DNA from: Hirudinaria manillensis
Lineage: Eukaryota; Annelida; Clitellata; Hirudinida; Hirudinidae
Assembly: GCA_034509925.1 (NCBI GenBank)
Contig: CM067529.1
Location: 1,366,001-1,430,000 of the forward strand
Direction: 5' to 3'
DNA length: 64,000 nucleotides
Within the stretch, counting starts at the first letter, position 1, and each line of letters begins with the position of its first letter. Shown piece after piece: positions 1 through 11,122 of the stretch. The notes under the pieces were generated by a model. It did not search any database and was not told the origin of the DNA. It saw nothing but the letters and a program-made list of their open reading frames with translations. A program made the translations under genes and the position numbers.

Positions 1-159
1 ATGGAATTATTGAAATAGAGAAATCAACAATCACTTATAGTAGACACATTTGGGACACCAAAGTAACTTAGGTATATGAGATTAAAACTAAGTAGTGTTC
101 ATCATACAAACTCCAGTTTTCTTAACCATTAATAAATTATTATGTTATGTCAATGATAT

Positions 160-1005
160 TTAATAATTTATTCTTTTATTTAAACCTTCATGAAGCAAAG
201 GCTCCAGGAAATTGCTCGAATTGCTGTGCTTCAGGATCGGAGCAGGATGCAATGGTCCATAGTCTGAGGGCCAAAATGGCCCATTCATCCATCGGACAAA
301 ACCAAAATGGTCGATAAATTTCCCTGGTTCCACTTCGTGTAAATTTGTTCCGTCGGGCAATTTGCCCAGAGTCAAAGATTCTGTAAAGCCTTGAACAGTG
401 TGAACGTAATAGTAAGACTTTTTCTCACTTTTAGACATCGTTCCAAACTCATTGTTGGCCAACTGCATCATCTCTGCATAATATTTTCTTGTTTTGAACT
501 TCACTTCTGGATTTGGTATTTTGAGATGTTTTTTCTCTAAATCAAGAAACGTGAAAGAATTAATGATATGTTCTTTTTCAGATGAATTTCTATCATTTGA
601 GAATGTTACTGTCTTCTTTATCTTGTCTGGTTTCAAATCATTAATGGTTCCTTCATGAATCACATTTACAGAGCAACTGTTTTCATATTCTGACTTTTTA
701 AATTGATTAATTAGATTGTTCCGCTCCTTATTGAACGCACTTAGTTTAACTACTGTTTGACGCAATGGCTTCGTTGGCAATGATAAATTTGGAAACTGTT
801 GACTTAAAATTCTATGAACTTGTTCGTTCAGCTCTTTTTCAAGCTGGAGTTTTAGTTCTCTAGGGGTAAGGACTTGTTCTGAAAAGACAACTTGATATAA
901 ACTCAAAAAAAAAAAGTTTTTTATCATTTCCCACTAACCTTTCTGTCCGGTTCTTCTATAACTATTAGGGAAATGATTTTTTAAAGGTATAATGTCGCTA
1001 TCCAT
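160..1005 (-). CDS. Uncharacterised two-exon protein, 261 aa
   Basis: Two exons: 939-1005 and 160-878, joined across a 60-bp intron (donor GTTAGT, acceptor TTTTCAG); the phases agree (phase 1). The spliced start gives MDSDIIPLKNHFPNSYRR, replacing the poorly conserved-looking start that reads through the intron. The protein has a basic/glutamate-rich middle part (many Lys and Glu, probably helical) and a compact aromatic C-terminal part containing FVRWMNGPFWPSDYGPLHP. There is no signal peptide or membrane segment. I do not recognise the family. The proline/aromatic C-terminal block resembles the short conserved motifs seen in some axonemal proteins, but that is only an impression. The two-exon structure and clean phase make it a convincing gene. 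Confidence 0.7.
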
Positions 1006-2043
1006 AACTAGATAAGAAGATGTCGTGGGCAAGCATAAGACTCGCCCTGTTCAACATGAGAAGCCTAAAGTGCTATATAACTTGCTTCTGTTTACCATAG
1101 CAACAAAACTTTCTGACCCACAAGCGGTTAAAGGAACTTAGAAAGGTCATAGTAATATCTTATTATTATGAGTTTAAAGATGATATTGGTTGGGTGATAT
1201 GGATTTTCGTCAGTTCTCGGAATTTATGTTTTTAATTCATTTTTACTGATTTGAAACTTGAATGGTGCGCTCAAGGGGTGGTTTTTGGGTTCGAATCCCC
1301 AAACACAAATAATTACTAATTAAATATGAGTAATAATTAATAAACATAGCTTATTAACTAGTTTTAATGTTTAATTATCACAAATTTACTAAAAATTGGT
1401 TTGTGCCAATTGACACGCCGGGCCGCGAAAAAGTGCTATGCGGACCGCAGGGTCTGAGGACCGTATTTTTGCCCATCCCTATCCTATAAACCCCCCGAAA
1501 AATATCTGAGTGCACCACTGCTTTGAACAAATTTCCAACTCGGATTTTATTTAATTAATAATCCCCCTTTTATCCACCAAATATCCTCATTAAGTGTTCT
1601 TAATCGTCGTTCCAAATTGTCTTAAGTTAATTAACTGCGTTTACTGAATAGCACTTCACATTTATGGTGTAATAATTATATACCAGTTCTCCTGTTTTAA
1701 GGGTTTGAAATGGATATTTTTGGATGTTTTTTGTGAAAGTGTTTTTGTTACATATCTGACATTGTTTGCCATTTATCCAACAACGCGTCCAAAAAAAGCA
1801 GCAGAATTTTTATGGAAATCCTTGATTGTGCCATATCTAAGATGTCTGGTATAACTGACATGCAAGTACGAACATTGAAAATAACTGAAATATTGACAAT
1901 CGAGCGAGCAATAAAATCGTTCGTAGACGGATCACGGTGAACAGGTGAACAAGCCCGAAGTACATCCATCGAAGCTGGAATGATTTACGGAGCAAAGCAG
2001 CAGAGCCCGCGCAACCTCGCCACAAAATCGCCTCAAATCAGCC
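1006..2043. other. Intergenic, no gene seen
   Basis: Between the start of the first gene and the stop of the Ig-domain gene. Open frames here are short and unconserved in appearance. It contains a possible transposon remnant around 1255-1480. Confidence 0.5.
1255..1480. mobile_element. Possible degenerate SINE/DNA-transposon remnant
   Basis: Positions about 1288-1300 hold GGTTCGAATCC, which matches the pol III B-box of tRNA genes, but no full tRNA cloverleaf can be drawn around it. About 110 bp further on, a GC-rich patch (GGCCGCGAAAAAGTG, then GCGGACCGCAG) resembles the ends of hAT-type elements and differs in composition from the AT-rich surroundings. No target-site duplication or terminal repeat pair was found. 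This is a weak call. Confidence 0.25.
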
Positions 2044-3883
2044 TCAGGCGAGAACCGTGTATCCATTTGAAGATAGCGTCAATGGACTGTCCAATCCGTA
2101 ATCATTGGCCGGGAGATTTTCACGACTATAGCTGGGGTTTCCAAAAGTGATGTAAGTGCTCTTCTTGCCATTCCTCCGGTGCTTGTACAGAACCAGCGTG
2201 GTTGCAACCGCCGTGAGAATGATCGCTAGTGCCACACCGATGGCCACACCGCTGGCATTGTTTTCTTCCACTTTGAGGGCTTTCTGTTCTTCCATCTTTG
2301 CCGGCTCTTCTGCTATCTGGCTCTCGTTGGCTTTTTAATTTAAACTTCGCTATTTAGAATTATTAGATTATTAAAAAAAACTTTTGGTAGTAGAAATAGA
2401 AGGGCTGTTAGCCAACCGTTCGTTGCAGTCGACATATCTTCGGCAGGAAGAAAAGTCTTCAAAGCCTGAACTTGATTGTCTTCATCTTTGTTGGAATTGG
2501 TGTAAAGTAGACCAGTTGACGGCAAGAAGTCTACAGTTTCGGATGCAGTGGATGGAAATATATTTTCAGACGACGTCGATTTATTAAAATGAATTGAATT
2601 AAAAGAAGAAAGTTTTTCCGGAAGGGACGCTGTGCTTGTGAGAATAACCGGAGTGTCCTGTTGAGATGCTGAGTTGCCTCTGGTGGAATCTTCTGTGGAA
2701 TCTAATTGGGTGGAATAAACAGCTGGGAAAGGAATCGATTGTGGTTCTCCTTTATCAGTACTTCTTTCAGTCATTCCAATGATTGGAGGATCTGTATTTA
2801 ATAAATTTTTTGTAGAAGTTACTGGAAATTTAGAAAGTTCAGGAGAAAGATTCAGGAGCTTCAAGAAATGCTATTACGAGAAAATTATAGAAAATAGGAT
2901 CAATGGCTACCATCGGCCAACAAAGTAAGTTCCAGGGTTTTGAGAATCCAAACTTTGTTGGCAGGATCTTGGACAGCACAAGAATATGTTCCTGACTGAT
3001 CGGCACTGAAGGACGCTATCAGCAATATGACTGTGTCTTCGTTTTCAATCACTTGAATTCTGAGGAATTTGTTGTCTTTTATTTATTTATTAATTATTTA
3101 ATAGAGCGTAATTGCGATTATTTTGACATCTCCTGAAATAAAGGAAATATTTGTCAGGGTGAATCTTAACTACAGTCGACAGTTATCAATGCGCAATGTT
3201 GAACTTTCTTGAACGATCAATTCTTTACTAAGTTAAAATGGTGTTTAAATTTTTTTAAAATCCTAATAAAATAATCAGCGGACCCACCCGTCTTCTCTTC
3301 CTTTGTCACTCGAGTGGTTTAGCCACAGTATTTTCCATTTCCAGTTCACATTCATGGTGGAGTTCTTGCCAAAGTTTATATCAACAAATCTGGCCACGTC
3401 GTTCGGACCGCAGGTCAAATTGACCGGCTTCCCTGGTCTGATCTCCAATGTCATGTTCTCCGTTGTATATTCTTGATTGTTGGAAGATTTGACAAATGGC
3501 TCTTCTCTTCTGGTGTTTTGTGGTAAAGTTTCTGTGGAACTTATTTCTCCACTGCTGGTCTTTGTTACATTCTGTGTCACGGGAACAACAACATCTTGGT
3601 GATCTTCATGAGTTGTTTCCCCTTCTTCTGACGTGAGAAAGAATTCTGTCGTGTTAGGAGATGAAGAAAACGTATTCTCATTGTCGCTTCCCGGGTGAGG
3701 ACTTAGGAGATTGATTGGTGAAACACTTTCGATCTGATTGACAGCTTCACTAGATGTTCCAGAAGTTATTTTTGAGGAGGAATTGTCCGAAATGGAGGCT
3801 ATAGATCCTTGGCTCAAATCCGATGCGTGTATGAAGAAATCACAAGTTGAGTGCAGAACAAAGATTATTATCAGAATCTTCAT
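2044..3883 (-). CDS. Type I membrane protein with one Ig-like domain and Ser/Thr-rich stalks, 478 aa
   Basis: Four exons: 3288-3883, 2911-3059, 2417-2821 and 2044-2330. All junction phases agree (2, 1, 1). Order of parts: signal peptide (residues 1-20, MKILIIIFVLHSTCDFFIHA); a Ser/Thr-rich, probably O-glycosylated segment (about 21-150); one Ig-like domain (about 155-245) with a first Cys in VNLTCGPND, a Trp core (WKWKILW) and the hallmark second-Cys motif DQSGTYSC; a second Ser/Thr/Pro-rich stalk; a transmembrane helix (GVAIGVALAIILTAVATTLV); and a short cytoplasmic tail with tyrosines (YITFGNPSY, NGYTVLA). It looks like a cell-surface adhesion or receptor molecule. The ligand is unknown and I cannot name an ortholog. 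The last intron uses a weak donor (G|GTTGGC). Confidence 0.75.
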
Positions 3884-4813
3884 CGCTATCTGAGAGCTGC
3901 TGACAGAGAGATTTCGTGTAAATGTATTATTTTGAATTCGAAATTCTGAGATCCGACACTATAATCTTTTTATTTTTAAACTAGTTCTTTGTAATCTCGC
4001 TAGAGGAAATGATAGAATAGATTACTTCATATCTAAAGAGTAAACAGTGGAAAATCACAGGCAAAGAATCCGTCACCTATTTGCAACGATGTAAATTAGG
4101 ATCAATTCTGCTGCTGTTGCTGCCGAGAAATGCAGAAATGAAGCGACGTTTTACGTGTGCACCCTATGTCATATATTCGCAGAAATGAATACGAATATAG
4201 CACTTTGTTAAAATTTGAAAAACTTTAAATTTGTCCTGCAATATATCTTCGCTAGATCGGTATAAGAAGCAGATTCTCATGAGTATGAATAAATATAAAT
4301 ATCCGTATTTCGTGTTACAGGCAAATTTAACTGGTAATCATCCTTTTGAATGTATTTTTTTAAGAGTGGCAGAAGATATTTCGTATTGTGTTTTGTTGCG
4401 ACTGAAACTTCACAACAATGTTCGGTCCTACAAAGAGCTGTTATAAATTAGCTCAATCAGAGACATCATTTCAAGTAGAAGTCCAAGCATTGGCAAACAC
4501 CTTATTAAAAAAAACACATTAAAATCAACTGATTTTTGGGTTCAGTAACATCGAAGCTTGCTAATCACTAGATCATACGTCATTTAAATTTTGTGGAATT
4601 GAATTATGACCACCTTTGAGATTTTGTAATTTAAAACGGATGTAAATTACCAAATGAGCAACGTGGAAAATTTTTAATAGAATCAACCTTTGTACTCTTG
4701 AAAATGTTTAACAGGCATGAAGCATGGGCGATAGTAGGTGGAGGCGCACAGGTGTTTTTTGCCAATCGGAAAACTGAAATTAGAGAATCAATTTGGTAAA
4801 TAATTAGTGTGAA

Positions 4814-6147
4814 ATGGTTGCCGGAGTTCTTGAGTTTGCCGTTGGCGGAACTGCCGCATGTGGTGCCGGCTTGTTTACCAATCCATTAGAGGTCGCAAAA
4901 ACACGTATGCAACTACAAGGAGAATTGATGTCTAAAGGTTATCCATTGGTCGTGCCGAATCCACTTGAGATGCCCTCATAAGTACATTATTTCATATTCC
5001 AGGAAAATATACAGTACATTACAAAAACGTCTTTCATGCCTTTTACAAAATTGCTAGAACTGACGGCATATTGGCCTTACAGAAGGGTCTCGTTCCTGCC
5101 TTATGGTATCAGCTCTTTATGAATGGGATTAGATTGGGAGTTTATGAAACCATTGATGATCTGGGATACATAAGAACCAGTGGAGAACAAGTATCCCCTT
5201 TGAGGTCAATAGCAGCTGCTGGTTTCTCAGGATGTGTAGGGGCTTTGGTTGGAAGTCCCTTTTACATGGTCAGTTTACATGAAAGATTAATTTTCTGAAA
5301 ATTAATGTTGTTTATTTTTAAAACAAAATTTGGAAATATATTGTTGGGATTGAAATCAATTAATTACATGAATAATATTAAATATAATTTCATCCAGAGC
5401 TCCACTAATGAACAATCACTTTAAAAGCCATCAAACTTCATTCACTAAACAATTTTGCTGATGTTTCATCAAACAGATGAAGATTCAGTTCCAGTCAATG
5501 GCCGCAAAAGAAATTGCAGTGGGACACCAACATGGCCATCTTAGCTTTCGTCAGGCTTTTAATTCTGTTTATTCACAACACGGAGTCTTTGGATTATGGA
5601 GGGGTGCACCCTCTGCCATGACCAGGGTCATGGTTGGTTCTGCAGCTCAACTGACGACCTTCTCTTGGTGCAAGCAAAAGATTGTCGATGCCAAGGTTCG
5701 GCCAAAATTAATATTTGCTGACATGATAACATATTGTTAAACTAGTATTTAAAATAAAAATTATTCACATTTATTAGTAAAATTTGTAAAAAAATGTGAT
5801 TTGGCTTGATCATCTTGCAGCTATTTAGTTCCAGTGGTGATTGGAGGAACGGATTCTTGGCTAGCATGGTCAGTGGAGTCACAGTTGTCTTCTTCATGAC
5901 TCCTTTTGATGTCGTCTCCACAAGAATCTATAATCAAGGCGTCTGCTCCCAGGGAAAGGGAATGTTCTACTCAGGAGTTTTGGATTGTTTTAAGAAAATC
6001 TTGAAAGCAGAAGGACTTCTGGGCCTTTACAAAGGATGGGGTGCCTCCTGGTTCAGATCGGGACCCCATACCATACTGACCCTGGTCTTCTGGGACCAGT
6101 TGAAACGTCTCTCTCAAATCCTGAATCCACAACACCAACTCAGATGA
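4814..6147 (+). CDS. SLC25A35: Mitochondrial solute carrier, SLC25A35-like, 311 aa
   Basis: Four exons: 4814-4937, 5003-5268, 5477-5695 and 5821-6147, with all phases in agreement. The protein has the three-repeat mitochondrial carrier fold. Carrier signatures are visible in each repeat: [30 protein letters not shown] and [14 protein letters not shown]. Stretches such as [14 protein letters not shown]-like and [24 protein letters not shown] match the SLC25A34/35 branch, and the length is close to the human protein (about 300). It should sit in the inner mitochondrial membrane; the family's substrate is poorly defined (dicarboxylate-type transport has been suggested). In the third signature the usual basic residue is Ser, as in other SLC25A34/35 members. 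The stop lies 490 bp from the tropomyosin stop (tail to tail). Confidence 0.92.
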
Positions 6148-6637
6148 CGTGCCAGCAGTATTCCTGTACATAGAGCTTTGTTTTTGATCTGTTTCTCTTC
6201 GTCTACTTTCAATTTGTTTCATTTTGTACTGTTATTTATGTTGAGTGAGTGACTCGTGTACCAAAGCCTCGTATGTTTTATACTTTGTTTATCTGATGTT
6301 GCAAATCATAAATAGCATTTGTTTGTTTTATTCTCAAAATCAGCATTGCCAAGATCAAAGAATCTGATATTTGTTTAGAAAATATTGTACTTGGAGCCCA
6401 AACAATTTGTTTTTGTGAACCAAAGTGCAAGACCGATTAAAAGTTTTCGACAATTTTTCAAAACGAAATTCCAAACCTTCACACTTTAATACAATTCCAA
6501 ATATTATTAATCTAATTAATCAAAAATGAAACGAATTCCGAGCCTCTAATAACCGTGACAGTAATCTGATTACCTCAACACAAAACATAACAAAATAATC
6601 CCGAAAGTGTGGACAGTGGCTGATGAGAGGCAGCTTC

Positions 6638-9591
6638 TTAGAATCCCGTAAGTTCGGCAAAGGTAGCGTTGAGTTCGCTGTCGATGGTTTTGTATTTCTC
6701 TTTTTCGGCAGCCAATTCGTCTACAATTTCGAGGAAATTATCAGCCATTTCCGGTTTAATTTTCGAAATTATGTGATATATGTGAGAAAAGAAAGTTATA
6801 TGATCGCATGGAACCGTGAAATCAACTTCGGAAATAAAGCTAGACTCACCCTCGAGTTTGTCCACCTCTTTCTGGAGCAACTGAACGTAATTTTCTGCAT
6901 CGGCGCATCGTTGTTCAGCCTGGAAAAGTAGAAAAATTTACAAATTAGAAGAAAAAACCTCTTTAAAAAAGAGAAGAAAATGTTAATAGCTCACATTTTT
7001 AAGACCTTCAGTTAGCGCGGCAATCCTTTCCTCATATTCTTCTTCTCTTTGGTAGAACTGGTATTACAAATGTTCTCATTAACAGTTGAATAATAACAAA
7101 TATATCGTTGTTATATAATAATATAATGTAATTCTTTCTTTGTTTTATAAATGTTATATATTCTGCTTGACAGAAAGAAAAAGAATTAAGTTAATTACTT
7201 CTTGTTCCGATATTTCGAGAGATTTCATGTTGTTGGTCACCACATGAAGTTCCTCTTCGAGTTCGAGAACTTTCCTGGAAAATTATTTCAATTTCATGGA
7301 AAACAGTTCAGTCGAGGGAAGCAAATAAATTCCCGCTTGAGGTGAGAAAGAAACTTACGCGTCTGCTGCTTCGTAAGATGCTTCGGCACGTGTGAGTTCC
7401 ATATCCGTGGATGCCAATTTTTTGAATGTCTGGTTAAAAAGTTGTAATAAATAGTAAACGGGTCGGTAAAGATCTAGTAAATATCTTCTAAGTTCATGCC
7501 ACAATTCAACTATTATTGTAGAGGCTAATAAAAAATACTTTAAAGTAGATTTAAACAATTATGTCTGTGACAAATGTCAATCACCTCTTCAAATCTTCTG
7601 TCGGAATCTTCACCAGCCATGATTGTTTCTTCCAATTCCTTCTCCAATTGTTGGATCCTTTCCTCTTCGGTAATCATTTTGTTCTCTAAGACTTTGATGC
7701 CTCTGTTCAGATTTGATAAGTTTTTCATTGTTCACGTAGAGGAATTGTGGTCTTTTATTTATGTTAATATAATTCTTTTTGTAAGACTGAAGACACATCA
7801 TTTTAACGCCACTGTTTTATCGTTATCATGTCCTAATTAAGGGCAATATAAAAGAATGTACAACATGGATGGATTTAGTACAAAAAAAGATTTTTTTTTA
7901 GTACAAATACGATTATTTATCGGTAACCGAAAGGTAAATCAAAGAAATTTAAATAAAACTTCTGCGATTGACTGACCTCTCGCTCTCATCAGCAGCTTTG
8001 CTGGCCTGTTCAAGCTTTTCTGAGGTTGCTTTTAACTTGCCTTCAGTTGTTTCAAATTCCTCTTCCAACTGTCTGACCTTTTTCGTCAAATTCTGGACCT
8101 CAGCCTCTGCCTGGGATTTATACATAAGCGTTTATAATATAAATTGTTTAAATACAAATGAAGGTCATAATTAAAACTGTCTCTGGAGAGCGAAATTGTG
8201 TTTTCACTTGTACGAAATAATTGGTCTTAATGTTAAAATTTACTAATATTAAATTACTATTTAGAAAAAAGTTGGGTTGGCAATTGTTTTCAAGGAAAGC
8301 ATTTATGTATCTTAATTGGTAGCGGAGCTTATCGATATCAATAACTGTGCCATGGCAGGTAACAGATCGATTCCAAATCCAATGGATGTTAACCATGTCT
8401 GATTGTACAAATATTCTAACGATTAGCGGAAAAATCAATTCGGATGTAAACATTAACGGGATTTAAACATTAAGATATAAAAAGCACGTATGCCCTCAAG
8501 AAAGACATTATTTTTTTAGTATTACAGATAAAACGCATACGCGATTGATCGGGCTGGTTTTAACCTTGTCAAATGGGACTTGTTTTAACTAATTAAAATA
8601 AATAAATAATTAATTAATTAATCAAGGTTTGATTTAATACCGCTGCGAGTTCTTGTGTAATTGCTTCTACTTTCTGATTCTGTTCTTCTAAACTTGCTTT
8701 GGCGGCTTCAGTGTCTGCTTCCAGTTGAACTATTCGTTTCTGAAGATTGCTGATCTCCTCAGCCGACTTTAAAAAAAAGAGAGAAAAGATAATAATAAAA
8801 AAAAAACTTATTTAATAAAAACGTATAAATGTCCTTCAAGCCAAAATAACAAATTTACAGAAACAAATGGAATGATTGAGTACGACAAGAGGTAAGCGTC
8901 TTTGGACGGCGCTGGCAGCACGAAAAGCATCTTTGCATCGTGAACTTCGTGCAGCAGAACAGCTTGGAATGGGTTGGAGAAGGTTGAAAGTTCCAGGAGC
9001 ATAAATCATGTTCATGCGCCTTTGTTTTGAATCTATGCAGCTGTTACGAAGTTTTTTTGAGCGTTTTGATCATTGTTTTTCTTCTTCTCTTCTTTGCCGA
9101 GGAACTTGTCGCGTTTAGGTTTTCGAATTTAAAGAGGAATTGAAATTTAGAGAGGAATATACTGGAAAAGGATAATAGTGTACTAAGATCAACGCATTCT
9201 AAACGGTCGCCAAAAATTGAGAAAGTGTCGAAAACAAAGAAATCCAAAAGAAAGTCAAAATATGCATCTTTAATCCTTTTTTTTAGGTCAAATTGTAAAA
9301 GATGACTTGTCCATTTTCCTTCCGTCACTTCCACCATCACAAACAACATATTTAAAAGAAAAACAGTTTGGGAAAAAATTCAAATTTTACCAAATAAAAT
9401 GCAAAACAAAGGAGTTCGCAAAAAAAAATTTTTTTTTTAGAAATTGGGAAACTTCAAACCTTTTCAAAGACGACTTTCTGCTCTGCAAGTTTCTGTTCGA
9501 GTTGGTCGCATTTGTCAAAGGCCGTCTCTTTCTCCAGTTTCATGGCCTGCATCTTCTTCTTGATAGCATCCATAGTAGCGTTGGAACCCAT
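6638..9591 (-). CDS. TPM: Tropomyosin, 290 aa, nine exons
   Basis: Exons: 9460-9591, 8641-8766, 7977-8110, 7585-7702, 7359-7429, 7199-7274, 6995-7057, 6850-6919 and 6638-6720. Every junction phase agrees. The product is an unbroken two-stranded coiled-coil rod that binds along actin filaments. It has classic features: MDAIKKKMQAMKLEKE near the start, ADESER before exon 4, ELEEELHVVTNNMKSLEIS, QKEVDKLEDELAAEKEKYK, and the C-terminus FAELTGF. The usual length is 284; here an in-frame upstream ATG adds six residues (MGSNAT), and initiation at the inner Met would restore 284. Exons 4-5 are divergent from typical invertebrate tropomyosins. Only one version of each exon was found, so no alternative-exon cassettes are evident. 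One caution: the fine assignment of the start between the two ATGs is not settled. Confidence 0.95.
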
Positions 9592-11122
9592 CTTTGCTGT
9601 TTGTTATTTCCTTGCTAAACTACAAATTAATATTATAAAAATCGTTCAAACTATTATCACTTGCTCTTTTGTCCTTCGTGGCTTAATTATTATTATTATT
9701 ATTACTATCACAAACGCGGTTGCTTTCACAGCAACTAGAAACGATGAAACTCTCAATTCACGTAACTTGACGTGAGAGAAAAAGAAGAAGAAAAAACCAT
9801 CTAATTAAAAAATAACTGCAATCCCACCAAAATATTTATCCAAACACGGTTGAACCTGTAAGTAGACAACTACGAGAACTCTGAAACTCAAGCGCTCAGA
9901 ACACGGCCTTACAAATGGAAGAGTGAATTTACCGAAAAGACGTGAGATTAGGATCTTATGAGATCTCCGGCGTATCTTGCTCGTGGGATGCTGCTTCGAG
10001 AGCAAGCACTTCAGAGCAAGGCAAATGAGAAGCTTTCTAGACAAGCGGAGTTGCAGTCGAGTAGTTTATGCTCGCGTGGTCAGGCAGGCTTCACTGTTGA
10101 GCCTCACAGCGGTGCCTCCTGTGAGATGCAAAGGGGAGACTGGGCTCCTTGCGGATACTGCTGCTGGAATACTGAATGATTAATCTCAGGTGTAGAGATT
10201 AGAGCTTTCGTAAGGGTGAGGTATCAAAAGTATAGAATCGTACATGTTATTAACGACAGGTAATGAGCGAACAGCGATAACTGTAATCTTCACGTACGAC
10301 CCCTCGTGCTCTCCTCCGAGAAAAGTGAGAGTAGCACTAGGAAAACGTTTCTGCTTAAAGTAAAACAAAACATTGAAGTCTCAGCACGAGCTCAGGGGTT
10401 GTGTTTAAGTTGCAGTAATAACTGTAATACAGATTAATTTTGATATTTGTGTGGCCCAGTGCGTTGCTAAACATCCTACCTACTTGAGAGTGAACTTTGA
10501 CTGGCGAATATTTTTCCAAAAACTGGCTGGGAGGTGGAAATTCCTGAGCGGAAAAATCCAAGCGGAGGTGCGCACGCAGGCGGCACTGCTTCATTCGGCA
10601 TTCAGTTTAAATTTTTGGCATTTTATTTGGTAAAATTTGAACTCCGAAACAATCGTTCCTAACATGGCGAGAATCGTAACTAACCAGATCTGTATTCGAG
10701 ATACTCGAGAAGTTGAGCAAAGCATTTTAATACGATCATGTAAGGCCAGAAGTAAATAAATAAATAATTAATTAATTAATTAACTAATTCTTAAATGTAC
10801 TCGCAAGGCTTTGAAGGAGTGAAAAAATATCGATCATGAGCGTCTTCTTTATCGTAACAAACAAACAAAAAAAAAACAGAAATAAAAAAATAAATATAAA
10901 TTAAAACTCGTAAACGAAAACCACATCTAAAATACAAAATCACGATATTAGAAAATATTCTGAACAATTCACACGATTCCAAGACTCTCCCCGATGTCAC
11001 TCAGCTCCTATGAATCATAATTTGAGTGGGGAGCGAGCGAGTGAGTTAAGAGTGCACGAGCTGGGGATATTATTATTATTATTAACTCCAAGGAAGTTAA
11101 TAATTAATAATTAACATAATAT
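9592..11122. other. Intergenic: tropomyosin promoter side and DAPK-like 3' side
   Basis: No convincing gene. Several short open frames in 9.8-10.6 kb overlap one another on both strands and have no recognisable motif. The stretch presumably holds the tropomyosin promoter/5' UTR and the 3' UTR of the DAPK-like gene. A short ATT/TTAAT-rich run lies at 10755-10790 and 11070-11115. Confidence 0.5.

Noticed and set aside
1280-1310. tRNA gene
   Set aside because: Only the B-box is present; no acceptor stem, D-arm or anticodon arm can be formed.
8808-9002. Open frames on both strands in the first tropomyosin intron, locally GC-richer, including a helical-looking plus-strand reading
   Set aside because: No tropomyosin exon signature on the minus strand and no start or splice context on the plus strand; probably chance.
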